A stretch of 64,000 nt of DNA from Streptomyces luteogriseus (GTDB lineage Bacteria > Actinomycetota > Actinomycetes > Streptomycetales > Streptomycetaceae). Every line of letters starts with the position of its first letter. Position 1 is the first letter of the stretch. The notes below the pieces were generated by a model. That model was given only the letters and a program-made list of their open reading frames with translations. It searched no databases and was not told the DNA's origin. The DNA lies in the NCBI RefSeq assembly GCF_014205055.1, contig NZ_JACHMS010000001.1, positions 3,596,001 through 3,660,000 of the forward strand, given 5' to 3'. The translations under genes were made by a program, and so were the position numbers. Shown here piece after piece: positions 35,448 through 45,340 of this stretch.

Positions 35448-36682
35448 ACCGCGGTCACCGCCGAGATGCCGATCGCGGAACCGAACTGGGTGGCGGTGGC
35501 CAGCAGCCCGCCGGCCAGGCCCTGCTCCGACTCGTCGACCCCGTCCGTCGCCGCGATCGTCAGCGGCCCGTAGGCCAGGGCGAACGCGAAGCCGGAGAGC
35601 AGCAGGGTCGGGAGCATCATGGCGTAGGACCAGTCCATGCCGACCGGCAGAAACAGCGCATAGGAGGCCACGGCCAGGACGAAACCACCGGCGATCACCC
35701 GGGCGTGGCCGAAGCGGGCGACCAGTCCGGGCGTGAGCGTCGGCGCCAGGACGGCGTCGATGCCCATGACCATCAGGGCCACCGCCGTCTGCAGGGACGA
35801 CCAGCCGCGCAGCTCCTGCAAGTAGAGCGTGACGACGAACTGGAAGCCGAAGAAGGCGCCGAGGAAGAGCAGCGCCCCGAGGTCGGCGCGCACGGCCGGG
35901 CTCCAGCGCAGCATGCCGAGCCGGACGAGCGGGTCGGGGCAGCGGCGCTCGACCGCGACGAAGACGCCGGCCGTGATCACGGCCGCGAGGCCCGAGACCA
36001 GGGTGAGCGGCCAGTGGTGCAGGCCGTGCTCCAGGCGCACGACGGTGTAGGCGGCGAGCAGCATGGCGCCGGCCGCGGTGATCGCGCCGGGCAGGTCGAA
36101 GGTGCGCCCGCGCTTCGGCGGCGCGTCGCGCCGCGGGATCAGGCGTACGGCCGCGAGGAGCAGGGCGGCGGCCAGCAGCACGGGGGCGAAGAACACCCAG
36201 CGCCAGCCGATCTCGGTGAGCAGGCCGCCGATGACCAGCCCCAGGGAGAAGCCGGCCGCGCCCGTTCCGGCGAAGACCAGCAGGGCCTTGTTGCGCGGCG
36301 GGCCCTCGTCGTAGGACGTGGTGATCAGGGAGAGCGCCGCCGGGGTCATGAACGCGGCGGCGACGCCCGTGACGAACCGGGCGACGATCAGCATCCAGCC
36401 GTCCGTCGCGAAGCCGCCGAGCCCCGAGAAGGCGAGGAAGACGGTCAGCCAGAGCAGGAACATCCGCCGCCGTCCGAGGAGGTCGGCGGCCCGCCCGCCC
36501 AGCAGGGTGAAACCGGCGTAGCCGAGCACGTAGGCGCTCATCACCCAGGCCGCGGTGCCGGTGGCAAGGCCCAGATCGGCGCGGACGGCCGGGATCGCCA
36601 CCGCCATCATCGCGACGTCGATGCCTTCGAGGAAGATCGTTCCGCACAGAACGAGCAGCAGCGCCCAGGCACGGGTGCCCAT
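35219..36682 (-). CDS. MFS drug transporter (DHA2-like)
   Basis: A 487-residue membrane protein from ATG 36682. FLEGIDVAMMAVAIPAVRAD (TM1), LLGGRAADLLGRRRMFLLWL (motif A), RFVTGVAAAFMTPAALSLIT (TM4) and GFSLGLVIGGLLTEIGWRWV (motif C) are clear. About 14 helices follow. The last 30 residues (KASQVSSVNASHTSANPAQ...) are polar and antisense to the rarD 3' end. It is divergent from an HxlR regulator that probably controls it. Confidence 0.9.
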   Translation of the reverse strand: MGTRAWALLLVLCGTIFLEGIDVAMMAVAIPAVRADLGLATGTAAWVMSAYVLGYAGFTLLGGRAADLLGRRRMFLLWLTVFLAFSGLGGFATDGWMLIVARFVTGVAAAFMTPAALSLITTSYDEGPPRNKALLVFAGTGAAGFSLGLVIGGLLTEIGWRWVFFAPVLLAAALLLAAVRLIPRRDAPPKRGRTFDLPGAITAAGAMLLAAYTVVRLEHGLHHWPLTLVSGLAAVITAGVFVAVERRCPDPLVRLGMLRWSPAVRADLGALLFLGAFFGFQFVVTLYLQELRGWSSLQTAVALMVMGIDAVLAPTLTPGLVARFGHARVIAGGFVLAVASYALFLPVGMDWSYAMMLPTLLLSGFAFALAYGPLTIAATDGVDESEQGLAGGLLATATQFGSAIGISAVTAVYGLASTGSGPEATLSAFRAALTVPVALVVLGTLISLVSVREARRAARKASQVSSVNASHTSANPAQRSGGISSWK

Positions 36683-36708
36683 GGGTCAACACTCCTCCGG
36701 TAGGGGGC

Positions 36709-36744
36709 GGTTACGCAAGTGAGGGTCGGTTCCCTGTTGTAACC
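36709..36744. promoter_or_regulatory. Possible HxlR operator upstream of the MFS gene
   Basis: GGTTAC (36709-36714) and GTAACC (36739-36744) form a 6-bp inverted repeat with a 24-base spacer containing a second AGGG / CCCT dyad. It is the only clear symmetry in the 92-bp divergent spacer. Confidence 0.45.
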
Positions 36745-36774
36745 ACACCCCACCCTGCGGCAGCATCGACAGAC

Positions 36775-37224
36775 ATGGAAGAAGGTACTTCGAAGTCACC
36801 GAGTCACTGCGCGAGCACCGTGGACCACGGCGGCGCCGATCCCTTCCAGTGGGACACCCGCGAGGACTGCCAGGTCCGGCAGATCCTCGACCGGATCGCC
36901 GACAAGTGGTCGCTGCTGGTCATCGCACTGCTGGACAACCGGCGGCTGCGCTTCACCGAACTGCGCCGGGAGATCGACGGGGTCAGCCAGCGGATGCTGA
37001 CGGTGACCCTGCGCTCGCTGGAGCGGGACGGGCTGGTGAAGCGGACGGTGCACCCGGTGGTTCCGCCGCGGGTGGAGTACGAACTCACCTCCCTCGGCAG
37101 GACGCTGCACACCACCATCCAGTCCCTGGTGACCTGGACGGAGGCGCACCGGGAGGAGATCGCGCAGGCCCGGTCCGCGTACGACACCCGTGCGGCCCAG
37201 GCCGCGGAGGCTACGGCTCCGTAG
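36775..37224 (+). CDS. HxlR family transcriptional regulator
   Basis: A 149-residue winged-helix protein. After an N-terminal extension with HCAST, the HxlR domain starts DCQVRQILDRIADKWSLLVI; then LLDNRRLRFTELRREIDGVS, QRMLTVTLRSLERDGLVKRT, and VVPPRVEYELTSLGRTLHTT. The conserved Cys before the HTH (EDCQV) is present. It is divergent from the MFS gene and overlaps the convergent CGNR gene end by 14 bp. It is likely a repressor of the efflux gene. Confidence 0.92.
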   Translation: MEEGTSKSPSHCASTVDHGGADPFQWDTREDCQVRQILDRIADKWSLLVIALLDNRRLRFTELRREIDGVSQRMLTVTLRSLERDGLVKRTVHPVVPPRVEYELTSLGRTLHTTIQSLVTWTEAHREEIAQARSAYDTRAAQAAEATAP

Positions 37225-37834
37225 CGGCGTGGCGGGCGCGGTGCGCCCGGACCTTCTCGCGGTTCCCGCAGTGCTCCATCGCGCACCAGCGGCGGCGGCC
37301 CGGGCGGGAGGTGTCGACGAAGAGCAGGTGGCAGGTGTGGGCGCCGCATTCGCGGACGCGGTCGGCGTGGGGCCCGGTGAACAGGTCGATCGCGTCGCGG
37401 GCGACGGTCGCGAGCAGCTGGGTGCCGGTGGCGCCCGGGGCCCAGGCGCGGGTGCCGTCGGGCGTGATGCGGGCGACGAGCGGGGGCGTGGCGGCGGCCG
37501 CGTTGACGACGTCCAGCTGTGCGGCTCGCAGGGGGCGCCCGTGGGCGCGGTCGGCGGCGAGCAGGAACACCGCGTCGCGCAGGGTGCGAGCCCGTTCCAG
37601 CTCCGCGGCGGTGACGGTGAGGTCCAGTCCGTCCGGCAGCCGGCTGCGCCCGGCCCAGGTGACCAGGTCGGCGGGTTCGTGCAGCACTTCCCAGCGGGCG
37701 AAGGCCCCGGGGCCGCCCGTCACCGTCAGTTCCAGGCACAGGGTGCCGGGGTCGAAGCGGTAGGGCTTGCCCTGGCCCGAGACCAGTGTCAGGCCGGGCG
37801 TCCGGTCCGGCGTTTCCCCTGTGCGTCCACTCAC
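37211..37834 (-). CDS. CGNR zinc-finger / ABATE domain protein
   Basis: A 207-residue protein from GTG 37834. Residues about 25-150 make up the ABATE (stress-responsive ligand-binding) domain. The C-terminal zinc finger is intact: RECGAHTCHLLFVDTSRPGR, then WCAMEHCGNREKVRAHRAR, with the four cysteines and the CGNREK signature. CGNR proteins bind DNA and act as regulators. It is divergent from a VOC family gene with a 19-bp palindrome between them, so regulation of that gene and of itself is likely. Confidence 0.92.
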   Translation of the reverse strand: MSGRTGETPDRTPGLTLVSGQGKPYRFDPGTLCLELTVTGGPGAFARWEVLHEPADLVTWAGRSRLPDGLDLTVTAAELERARTLRDAVFLLAADRAHGRPLRAAQLDVVNAAAATPPLVARITPDGTRAWAPGATGTQLLATVARDAIDLFTGPHADRVRECGAHTCHLLFVDTSRPGRRRWCAMEHCGNREKVRAHRARHAATEP

Positions 37835-37835
37835 C

Positions 37836-37854
37836 TAACCAGTATAAGTGGTTA
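37836..37854. promoter_or_regulatory. Putative operator between the CGNR and VOC genes
   Basis: TAACCAGTATAAGTGGTTA has perfect TAACCA / TGGTTA arms and lies between the two divergent start codons (2 bp from each), so a bound protein would block both. Confidence 0.65.
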
Positions 37855-37855
37855 C

Positions 37856-38329
37856 ATGACGCAGACACCCGCATCACCGACGCCCGTGCACTGGAAACTC
37901 GTCATCGACGCGAACGACCCGCATGCCCAGGCCGACTTCTGGGCCGCCGCCCTGCACTACGAGGTCGAGGACAACAGCGCCCTGATCGGGAAGCTGCTCG
38001 GCTTCGGCGCCCTGCCGGAGGAGGCCACGGTCGAGTTCCACGGCCGACGCGCCTTCCGCGACCTGATCGCGGTACGGCACCCCGAGGATCCCTACGAGGA
38101 GGAGAGCGGGACCGGGCTGGGGCGGCGGCTGCTGTTCCAGCGGGTGCCGGAGGCGAAGAGCGTCAAGAACCGGCTGCATCTCGATCTGCACCCGGGCGGA
38201 GGGCGCCGGGACGAGGAGGTCGCACGGCTGGAAGGGCTCGGGGCCAGTGCGCTGCGGCGGGTGAAGGAGCAGGGCGGCGAATGGGTCGTGATGGCCGATC
38301 CGGAGGGGAACGAGTTCTGCGTGCAGTGA
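37856..38329 (+). CDS. VOC superfamily (glyoxalase-like) protein
   Basis: A 157-residue protein from ATG 37856. The fold is two beta-alpha-beta-beta-beta repeats: VHWKLVIDANDPHAQADFW starts the first, RLLFQRVPEAKSVKNRLHLD the second, and VMADPEGNEFCVQ is the typical VOC C-terminus with its metal-ligand Glu in the NEF motif. The group is annotated as glyoxalase-like domain protein with unknown substrate; many bind hydrophobic drugs. The transcript is probably leaderless or starts within the palindrome directly before the ATG, since no ribosome binding site is present. Confidence 0.88.
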   Translation: MTQTPASPTPVHWKLVIDANDPHAQADFWAAALHYEVEDNSALIGKLLGFGALPEEATVEFHGRRAFRDLIAVRHPEDPYEEESGTGLGRRLLFQRVPEAKSVKNRLHLDLHPGGGRRDEEVARLEGLGASALRRVKEQGGEWVVMADPEGNEFCVQ

Positions 38330-38396
38330 CACGGGCGCCGGAAGGGGGCGGTTTCCGCGTCCGGCGCGACGGGCGCCGGAGGACTGCACTCCGTAA

Positions 38397-39470
<1,074 letters not shown>

Positions 39471-39486
39471 CTCCCGGGCCCGGCGT

Positions 39487-40836
39487 CTACGGGTTGCGGG
39501 CGGCGCGTTCGGTAAGGCGGCCCATGCGGGCACGGGCCGACTCCAGCCGCTCGACCTCCTCGGCGGCCGGGCCGCCCTCGGCGGCGAGCTCCGTCCACAG
39601 TCCGATCAGCTCGCGCCCCAGCTCCAGCCCCGGCGCCGGGTCACGCACCGCCCGCCAGGCGGTGGCCGCGCTCTCCACGTTGCCGTAGGCGGCCTCCGCG
39701 TCGCCGGCCCGGCGCCGGGCACCGGCCAGGTCGAGCGACAGCCGGCAGGCGCGGAGCGGGTCGCCCGCCAAGTAGGCGATGTACGCGGTGAGTTCGCGCA
39801 GCCGGAGCACCTCGGGGTGCTCCGGCCCCAGCGTCCCCGACGCCTGCGCGACGGTCTGCTGCGCCAGCCCGTCGGCGGTCTCGATCCTGCCCTCCTTCAC
39901 CGCCTCGTTGATCCGCGCGACCGGCTCGGCGAGGAGCGCGGGCGCGGCGGGGTCGCCCGGGGCGGTGAGGGGCTCGTCCCCGAGCACGGCCTCCGCGACG
40001 GCGTCGAAGCCGCGCGGAGGGGTCGGCTTGGGGTCGGGATCGGCGGCGATCAGGGCCGGGTCGGGGACCGGTGCGGGTCGCGGAGCCGGGGGTGTTTCGA
40101 GGACGGGCAGCGGCCTCGCGTCCATGGGCGGAGGCGGGCCGAACGCGCCGGTGGGCGGCGCGACGGTGCCGGGCGGCGTCACCGCGCCCGGGGCCGGCGG
40201 CGTGTCCTGCGGCGCGGGGTCCGCCGACTCCGGTACGGCGCGCAGCTCGAACGTCGGCACGGGTTCACCGGCCGGCTGCGGCTCGGGCACGGCCCGCAGC
40301 GGGAACGTCGGGGCCGAGCCCTGGCCGGACTCCCGGGCGGGACGCAGCACGTGCGTGGCCCGGTCGCCGCCTGGGTGCCGGGACTCGAGACCGGGCTCGG
40401 GCTCGGGCCGCCGAGTCGGGTCGCCGCCGCCCGGGGTGTGCTGCTGCTCCGGCGTCGACAGGGCGTCGCCGTGGGCCTGCTGGTGCTCCGGCGGGGTCGT
40501 GGCGACGGGCTCGGCCGTGAAGTGGCTGGAGCCGTCCGGGTCGACCTGGAGCGGGACGACGTAGCCGATGCGCTCGTCGCGGATCGTGGCGAGGACGGGG
40601 TGGCCGGTGGCGAGGGCGATCTGGTGGAGGCGGTTCAGGACGGCCCGCTGGATCTCCTCACCGGGGGCCGCGAAGACCGGGACGCCACCGACGGAGGCAC
40701 CGTCGGACACCCCGCCGGCTCCCCCTCCCACGTCCGTTCCGGGCCCGGGGACATGGACGTCGATCGGCGCCGCCGGGGTCGCCGCGTGTGCGGCCTGCTT
40801 GTGTTCCCGCTTCTTCTCGCGGCTGAGTCGCGACAT
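39487..40836 (-). CDS. TPR-like protein with a Pro-rich central region
   Basis: A 449-residue protein. Residues 1-25 are very basic (MSRLSREKKREHKQAAHAA). Residues 50-110 form a small folded block (GEEIQRAVLNRLHQIALATG, ATIRDERIGYVVPLQVDPDG). A long Pro/Ala/Thr-rich linker (110-300) carries repeated VPTFELRAVPE / APTFPLRAVPE elements. From about 310 to the end, helical pairs such as AQQTVAQASGTLGPEHPEVL and ELTAYIAYLAGDPLRACRLS look like tetratricopeptide repeats. No function is recognised; such proteins are conserved in Streptomyces near this locus, from memory. Confidence 0.75.
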   Translation of the reverse strand: MSRLSREKKREHKQAAHAATPAAPIDVHVPGPGTDVGGGAGGVSDGASVGGVPVFAAPGEEIQRAVLNRLHQIALATGHPVLATIRDERIGYVVPLQVDPDGSSHFTAEPVATTPPEHQQAHGDALSTPEQQHTPGGGDPTRRPEPEPGLESRHPGGDRATHVLRPARESGQGSAPTFPLRAVPEPQPAGEPVPTFELRAVPESADPAPQDTPPAPGAVTPPGTVAPPTGAFGPPPPMDARPLPVLETPPAPRPAPVPDPALIAADPDPKPTPPRGFDAVAEAVLGDEPLTAPGDPAAPALLAEPVARINEAVKEGRIETADGLAQQTVAQASGTLGPEHPEVLRLRELTAYIAYLAGDPLRACRLSLDLAGARRRAGDAEAAYGNVESAATAWRAVRDPAPGLELGRELIGLWTELAAEGGPAAEEVERLESARARMGRLTERAARNP

Positions 40837-40995
40837 CGTCCCCTCACTCGGCGTCGTACACCTACTGTCGAGTGTGTCCGCTCGCCCCCGTTTCTCACGT
40901 CACTACGGTGTCACAGGCTCGTCCCAAGGGCCGTCGGCCCCGGCACGGTCGTCGTGACGTGCATGAAGACCGGGCGTACGAGGGAGGAGAGGGGC

Positions 40996-41499
40996 ATGCA
41001 CACAGGCATGCGACAGGGACCGGAGATCTGGCTGCGCGGCCCGGTGACCACCCCGGAGCCGGTGCCGCCGGAGCCCGCGCACGCCCATGCCGCGGCACGG
41101 CGCTTCTCCTGGGTCGGCACGCACGGCGGCGCGGGCGTCACCACGCTCGCCGCGGTCTACGGCGGCCACGACTGCGGCCGGTCCTGGCCCGGGCCCGGTG
41201 ATCCCCCGTCGGTGCTGCTGGTCGCGCGGACGCACGCGGCCGGGCTGGACACGGTCGCCGGGGCGGTGGAGATCTTCCGGCGCGGCCGGGCTCCGCAGGG
41301 GCTCGACCTGGACGCCGTCGTCCTCGTGGCGGACGCCCCGGGACGGCTGCCGCGCCCGCTCGCCCAGCGGGTCAGGGCGCTGGAGTCGGTCATCGACGTG
41401 TACCGCGTGCCGTGGGTGCCGTCCTGGCGGCTCGGCGAGCCGGGCCCCCCACCGCGTGAGACGGTGGCCCTGGCCCGGCTGACGGGAGCGGCACGCTGA
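40996..41499 (+). CDS. DUF6668-like protein with P-loop-like element
   Basis: A 167-residue protein from ATG 40996 (GGAGG 9 bp upstream; an earlier ATG at 40963 is possible). After a His/Ala/Pro-rich start, [20 protein letters not shown] resembles a deviant Walker A of ParA/MinD-like proteins, then [20 protein letters not shown] and [20 protein letters not shown] continue an ATPase-like Rossmann pattern. No Walker B is obvious. The next gene starts at or just after its stop, so the two are coupled. Function unknown. Confidence 0.7.
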   Translation: MHTGMRQGPEIWLRGPVTTPEPVPPEPAHAHAAARRFSWVGTHGGAGVTTLAAVYGGHDCGRSWPGPGDPPSVLLVARTHAAGLDTVAGAVEIFRRGRAPQGLDLDAVVLVADAPGRLPRPLAQRVRALESVIDVYRVPWVPSWRLGEPGPPPRETVALARLTGAAR

Positions 41500-41525
41500 C
41501 GGCCGTCCCCGGTCCGGCCGCGCCC

Positions 41526-42680
41526 TTGTCGGCGACGGAGATCGCGGCGCGGGTACGGGCCCGGGAGCTGCGCGCGGCGGAGGTGGCCGCGCAGGCCCTG
41601 GACCGGATCGGGCGGGCCGATCCGCAGCTGTGCGCGTTCATCGAGGTGTGGGGCGAGGAGGCGTTGCGTCGGGCGGGTGAGGTGGACGCGCGACTCGACC
41701 GGCGGGGCGCGGATCCGTCCCTGCCGCTGGCCGGTGTGCCGGTCGCCGTGAAGGGGCGGCACGGGCTGCGCGCGGCGGGTCCGCTGCTCGCGGCCGGGGC
41801 CGTGGCCGTGGGGGCGACGTCCGTGCCCGGGCCGGGAACGCCCTGGCAGACCTGGGGGCTCGGGGCCCGGGGCCGTACCGTCAATCCGTGGCGGGCCGAC
41901 CGTACGCCGGGCGGCTCGTCGGCCGGGGCCGCGGCGGCCGTGGCAGCCGGGCTGGTACCGCTGGCGACGGGCGGCGACGGAGCCGGGTCGGTGCGGATCC
42001 CTGCGGCGTGGTGCGGGGTGAGCGGGCTGAAGACAACGAGCGGACGGCTGCCGTCGGGCGACCGCACGGGGCTGGCCGTGCCAGGGGTGCTCGCCCGTAC
42101 GGCGACGGACGCCGAACTGTGGTGGCGGGTGGTCTCCGAGGAGCCGGCGCCGGCCGACGCGGCCCTCCCCGTCACGGCCGTCTGGTCCCCCGGCCTCGGG
42201 TTCGCCGGACCCGACCCGGAGCCCGTCGCGCTGGCCCGGGCGGCCGTGGAGCGGCTGGTGGCGGCAGGGGTGGTACGGCTCGTACGGCCGCGGATGCCGC
42301 TGCGGCTGACGGACCCCGGTCCGGCCTGGCTCGCCCTGCGCACGCCCGGGGCCGGAGCAGAGCCGGGTATGGCCGACCTGGCCGGGGCCGAGCGCGTCCG
42401 GGCGGAGAACAACCGGCGGCTCGCCGCGTTGTTCGCCGACGCCGAGCTGCTGCTGACCCCGACGGCCCCCACCGCCCCGCACGGTCACGACGGACCCGGG
42501 GACCGCTACTCCACCTCTCTCACCTGGGCGTTCAACCTCAGCGGGCACCCTGCCCTGAGCCTGCCCGCCGGGTTCGGCGGCGACGGCTGCCCGGCCGGGC
42601 TCCAGCTGGTGGCGCCGCACGGGCGGGAGGCGCTGCTGCTGGCCGTGGCGCGGGAGGCGGAGACACACGCCACGGGCTGA
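41526..42680 (+). CDS. Amidase family enzyme
   Basis: A 384-residue amidase-signature hydrolase, shorter than the usual 450-500. N-terminal [20 protein letters not shown], catalytic Lys in [13 protein letters not shown], cis-Ser loop [17 protein letters not shown] and nucleophile Ser in [20 protein letters not shown] are all present, so the Ser-cisSer-Lys triad is complete. The start is uncertain: TTG 41526, or a CTG at 41496 overlapping the upstream stop. It hydrolyses an amide of unknown nature in the cytoplasm. Confidence 0.88.
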   Translation: MSATEIAARVRARELRAAEVAAQALDRIGRADPQLCAFIEVWGEEALRRAGEVDARLDRRGADPSLPLAGVPVAVKGRHGLRAAGPLLAAGAVAVGATSVPGPGTPWQTWGLGARGRTVNPWRADRTPGGSSAGAAAAVAAGLVPLATGGDGAGSVRIPAAWCGVSGLKTTSGRLPSGDRTGLAVPGVLARTATDAELWWRVVSEEPAPADAALPVTAVWSPGLGFAGPDPEPVALARAAVERLVAAGVVRLVRPRMPLRLTDPGPAWLALRTPGAGAEPGMADLAGAERVRAENNRRLAALFADAELLLTPTAPTAPHGHDGPGDRYSTSLTWAFNLSGHPALSLPAGFGGDGCPAGLQLVAPHGREALLLAVAREAETHATG

Positions 42681-42778
42681 CACCCCCGGGCGCCCGGGCG
42701 GAGAGCCCCTCGCGCACACCCCCCGCAGGAACCCCCTGAGGAGCTCCTCTGGCGGGCACCCCTGGCGCATGTACTTGC

Positions 42779-42803
42779 ACACGCATATGATGCACATGCG
42801 TGT
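42779..42803. promoter_or_regulatory. Putative operator before the FMN reductase gene
   Basis: ACACGCAT (42779-42786) and ATGCGTGT (42796-42803) form a perfect 8-bp inverted repeat with a 9-base spacer, 33 bp before the ATG at 42837. The size fits a MarR- or TetR-type site; the regulator is not adjacent. Confidence 0.65.
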
Positions 42804-42836
42804 AATTGACGTACGCCGAGTTTCAGAGGGGCACCC

Positions 42837-43418
42837 ATGACCCGCCGTTTCCTTTTCGTCCTGGGCAGCGCTCGCGCCGAGGGCAACTCCGAGCTGCTGG
42901 CCCGCCGGGCCGCCGAGCAACTGCCCCCGGACGTCGAGCAGGAGTGGATCGACCTCACCGAGCTCCCCGTGCCGGACTTCGAGGACCTGCGGCACGACAG
43001 CGACCACGTCCGTCCGACCGAGGGCAACGTGGCCCGGCTGCTGGATGCCACGCTCGCCGCGACGGACATCGTGATCGTCTCGCCCCTGTACTGGTACTCG
43101 GTCTCCGCGCAGACCAAGCGCTACCTCGACTACTGGTCGGGCTGGCTGCGCACACCCGGCCTCGACTTCAAGGCGACCCTGGCCGGCCGCACCCTGTGGG
43201 GCGTCACCGCCCTCGCGCACACGCAGGAGGTGGTCGCCGACCCGCTCGTCGGGACGCTCCACAACTCCGCCGCGTACATGGGGATGCGCTTCGGCGGGGT
43301 GCTGCTCGGCAACGGCAGCAAGCCCGGTGACGTGCTGACCGACGACGCGGCACTGACCCGCGCCAAGACCTTCTTCGAGCAGGAGGCACCGCTCGCCCGG
43401 TTCCTGTACGAGCGGTGA
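42837..43418 (+). CDS. NAD(P)H-dependent FMN reductase / flavodoxin-like oxidoreductase
   Basis: A 193-residue flavodoxin-fold protein. FVLGSARAEGNSELLARRAA is the FMN-phosphate loop (GSxRxxGNS), and IVSPLYWYSVSAQTKRYLDY is the conserved PLYW/PxYxxxxxxxLK-like second FMN segment. It lies alone with AGAGGGG before its ATG. It reduces quinones, nitro compounds or flavin; the substrate is unknown. A 25-bp palindrome in its promoter suggests a specific repressor. Confidence 0.9.
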   Translation: MTRRFLFVLGSARAEGNSELLARRAAEQLPPDVEQEWIDLTELPVPDFEDLRHDSDHVRPTEGNVARLLDATLAATDIVIVSPLYWYSVSAQTKRYLDYWSGWLRTPGLDFKATLAGRTLWGVTALAHTQEVVADPLVGTLHNSAAYMGMRFGGVLLGNGSKPGDVLTDDAALTRAKTFFEQEAPLARFLYER

Positions 43419-43439
43419 GTCCCGGCGGGGCAGGGCGCG

Positions 43440-44324
43440 CTAGGCCGTGATGTCCTTCGCCGTGAAGCGCGCCCACGCCGCCGACCCGAACACCGCCGCG
43501 TACAGGGCCTGGAGGCCGAGGTTCTTCGTCAGGTCGTCCCAGTAGACCGGCTCGCGCATGAGGTCGGCGAAGGAAAGCCAGTAGTGGGAGAAGAAGTACG
43601 GCTGGAGGGCGTGCAGTTGCGGGATCTGGTCGAGGATCTGGACCGTGATCAGCAGGCCCACCGTGGTCGCCATCGCCGCGATGCCGCTGCTCGTCATGGT
43701 CGAGACGAACAGGCCGAGCGCGGCGACGCCGATCAGTGACGCGGCGACGGCCAGGGCGATCAGCAGGGCTCTGCCCAGGCCCTCCGCGAAGCTGATCTGC
43801 GTGCCGGAAATGGTCGTCAGGTCGCCGAGCGGGAAGAGCAGCGCGCCGACCGTCAGCGCCGAGACGGCGACCACGAGCGTGGCGGCCAGGCAGAAGATGA
43901 CGACCGTCGCGTACTTGGTGAGCAGCAGGCGGCTGCGGCCGGCCGGGGCGACCAGCAGATAGCGGAGCGTTCCGGAGGCGGCCTCACCGGCGATCGCGTC
44001 GCCCGCGACGACACCGATCGCCATGGGCAGGAAGAACGGGAGCGTGGCGGCCAGGGCGGTGAAGACGAGGAACAGGCCGTTGTTGGTGATCTGCGAGATG
44101 AAGGCCGGTCCGCCGCCGCCCCCGCCGTGCGACGCGCCGTCACCCGTCTCGATCTTCACGGCGATGCCGACCAGGACCGGCACGCCCGCCAGCACGGCCA
44201 GCAGCGCGAGCGTGCGCCAGCGCCGGAAGGTGGTGACCAGTTCGTTGCGCAGCAGCCCGAGGGTCCACAGCGGACTCACCGGCCGTACCGGCTCCACGGG
44301 GTCCGCCATTTCAGCCCGCGACAT
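43440..44324 (-). CDS. ABC-2 type transporter permease
   Basis: A 294-residue membrane protein. The first helix LRNELVTTFRRWRTLALLAV is followed by an external loop with GDGASHGGGGGGP, then six helices: FTALAATLPFFLPMAIGVVA, then SGTLRYLLVAPAGRSRLLLT (the coupling element), VVIFCLAATLVVAVSALTVG and others. ABC-2 permeases export drugs, lipids or peptides. It overlaps the ATPase gene upstream by 14 bp. Confidence 0.9.
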   Translation of the reverse strand: MSRAEMADPVEPVRPVSPLWTLGLLRNELVTTFRRWRTLALLAVLAGVPVLVGIAVKIETGDGASHGGGGGGPAFISQITNNGLFLVFTALAATLPFFLPMAIGVVAGDAIAGEAASGTLRYLLVAPAGRSRLLLTKYATVVIFCLAATLVVAVSALTVGALLFPLGDLTTISGTQISFAEGLGRALLIALAVAASLIGVAALGLFVSTMTSSGIAAMATTVGLLITVQILDQIPQLHALQPYFFSHYWLSFADLMREPVYWDDLTKNLGLQALYAAVFGSAAWARFTAKDITA

Positions 44325-45297
44325 CGAAGCCCTCCCCCGTCAGCGCCACGAACGCGTCCTCCAGCGAGGCCCGTTCGAGCGTGAAGCCGCGCACCCGGAC
44401 CCCGGCCGTCACCAGCGCGGCGTTCACCTCGGCGAGGTCGCGGTCCGGTGGTTCGCCGGTCACCCGGTCGTCGGTGACGACCACGTCGCCGACACCCTGC
44501 TCCTTCAGCACCCGGGCCGCCTCCGCCGGGTCCGGTGTCATCACGACCAGCCTGCCGCGCGCCCCGGCGGACAGTTCGGCGACCGGGCCCTGGGTGATCA
44601 GCCGGCCCTGCGCCATCACGGCCACATGGGTACAGACCTGCTCGATCTCGTCGAGGAGGTGGGAGGAGAGGAAGACGGTCGTGCCGTCCGAGGCCAGTTC
44701 CCGGACCAGAGCGCGGATCTCGCGCATGCCCTGCGGGTCGAGGCCGTTGGTCGGCTCGTCGAGGACGAGCAGCCGGCGCGGCTGGAGCAGCGCCGCCGCG
44801 AGGCCCAGCCGCTGTTTCATGCCCAGGGAGTACGCCTTGGCCTTCTTGCCCGCCGCGGCCGTCAGGCCCACCCGGTCCAGGGCCGAGGCGACCCGGGCGC
44901 GCCGGGTGCGCGGGTCGGCGGCCGGGTCGGCGCTGTCGTAGCGGATCAGGTTGTCGCGGCCGGAGAGGAAGCCGTAGAGGGCCGGGCCCTCGATGAGGGC
45001 GCCGACGTGCGGCAGCACGGCGCGGGTGGCCCGGGGCATGGGCTGCCCCAGCACCCGGGCCGTGCCGGAGGTGGGCTCGATCAGCCCCATCAGCATGCGG
45101 ATGGTGGTGGTCTTGCCGGAGCCGTTGGGGCCGAGGAAGCCGAAGACGCTGCCCGCCGGGACGGTCAGGTCGAGGCCGTCGACTGCGAGCTGCCCGCCGC
45201 GGTAGCGCTTGGTGAGCCCGCGGGTGGCGATGACCGGTTCCCCGGCCCCCGCCCACGCCTCGCTCCGCTCCGGCTGCGTGGCGGACACCTCGCTCAT
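44311..45297 (-). CDS. ABC transporter ATP-binding protein (CcmA/NatA type)
   Basis: A 328-residue ATPase. Walker A GPNGSGKTTTIRMLMGL, signature YSLGMKQRLGLAAALLQ, Walker B LLVLDEPTNGLDPQGMRE, and H-loop FLSSHLLDEIEQ are intact. The C-terminal 90 residues (RLVVMTPDPAEAARVLKEQG, TLERASLEDAFVALTGEGFD) form the DUF4162-type tail usual in exporters. It energises the permease encoded directly downstream. Upstream is the LolA-like gene in the same direction with a 43-bp gap, so the three may be one operon. Confidence 0.94.
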   Translation of the reverse strand: MSEVSATQPERSEAWAGAGEPVIATRGLTKRYRGGQLAVDGLDLTVPAGSVFGFLGPNGSGKTTTIRMLMGLIEPTSGTARVLGQPMPRATRAVLPHVGALIEGPALYGFLSGRDNLIRYDSADPAADPRTRRARVASALDRVGLTAAAGKKAKAYSLGMKQRLGLAAALLQPRRLLVLDEPTNGLDPQGMREIRALVRELASDGTTVFLSSHLLDEIEQVCTHVAVMAQGRLITQGPVAELSAGARGRLVVMTPDPAEAARVLKEQGVGDVVVTDDRVTGEPPDRDLAEVNAALVTAGVRVRGFTLERASLEDAFVALTGEGFDVAG

Positions 45298-45340
45298 CGG
45301 CTTCCTCGTTCTCTCGGCGTCCCGTGCGGCCGCGGGGGAC

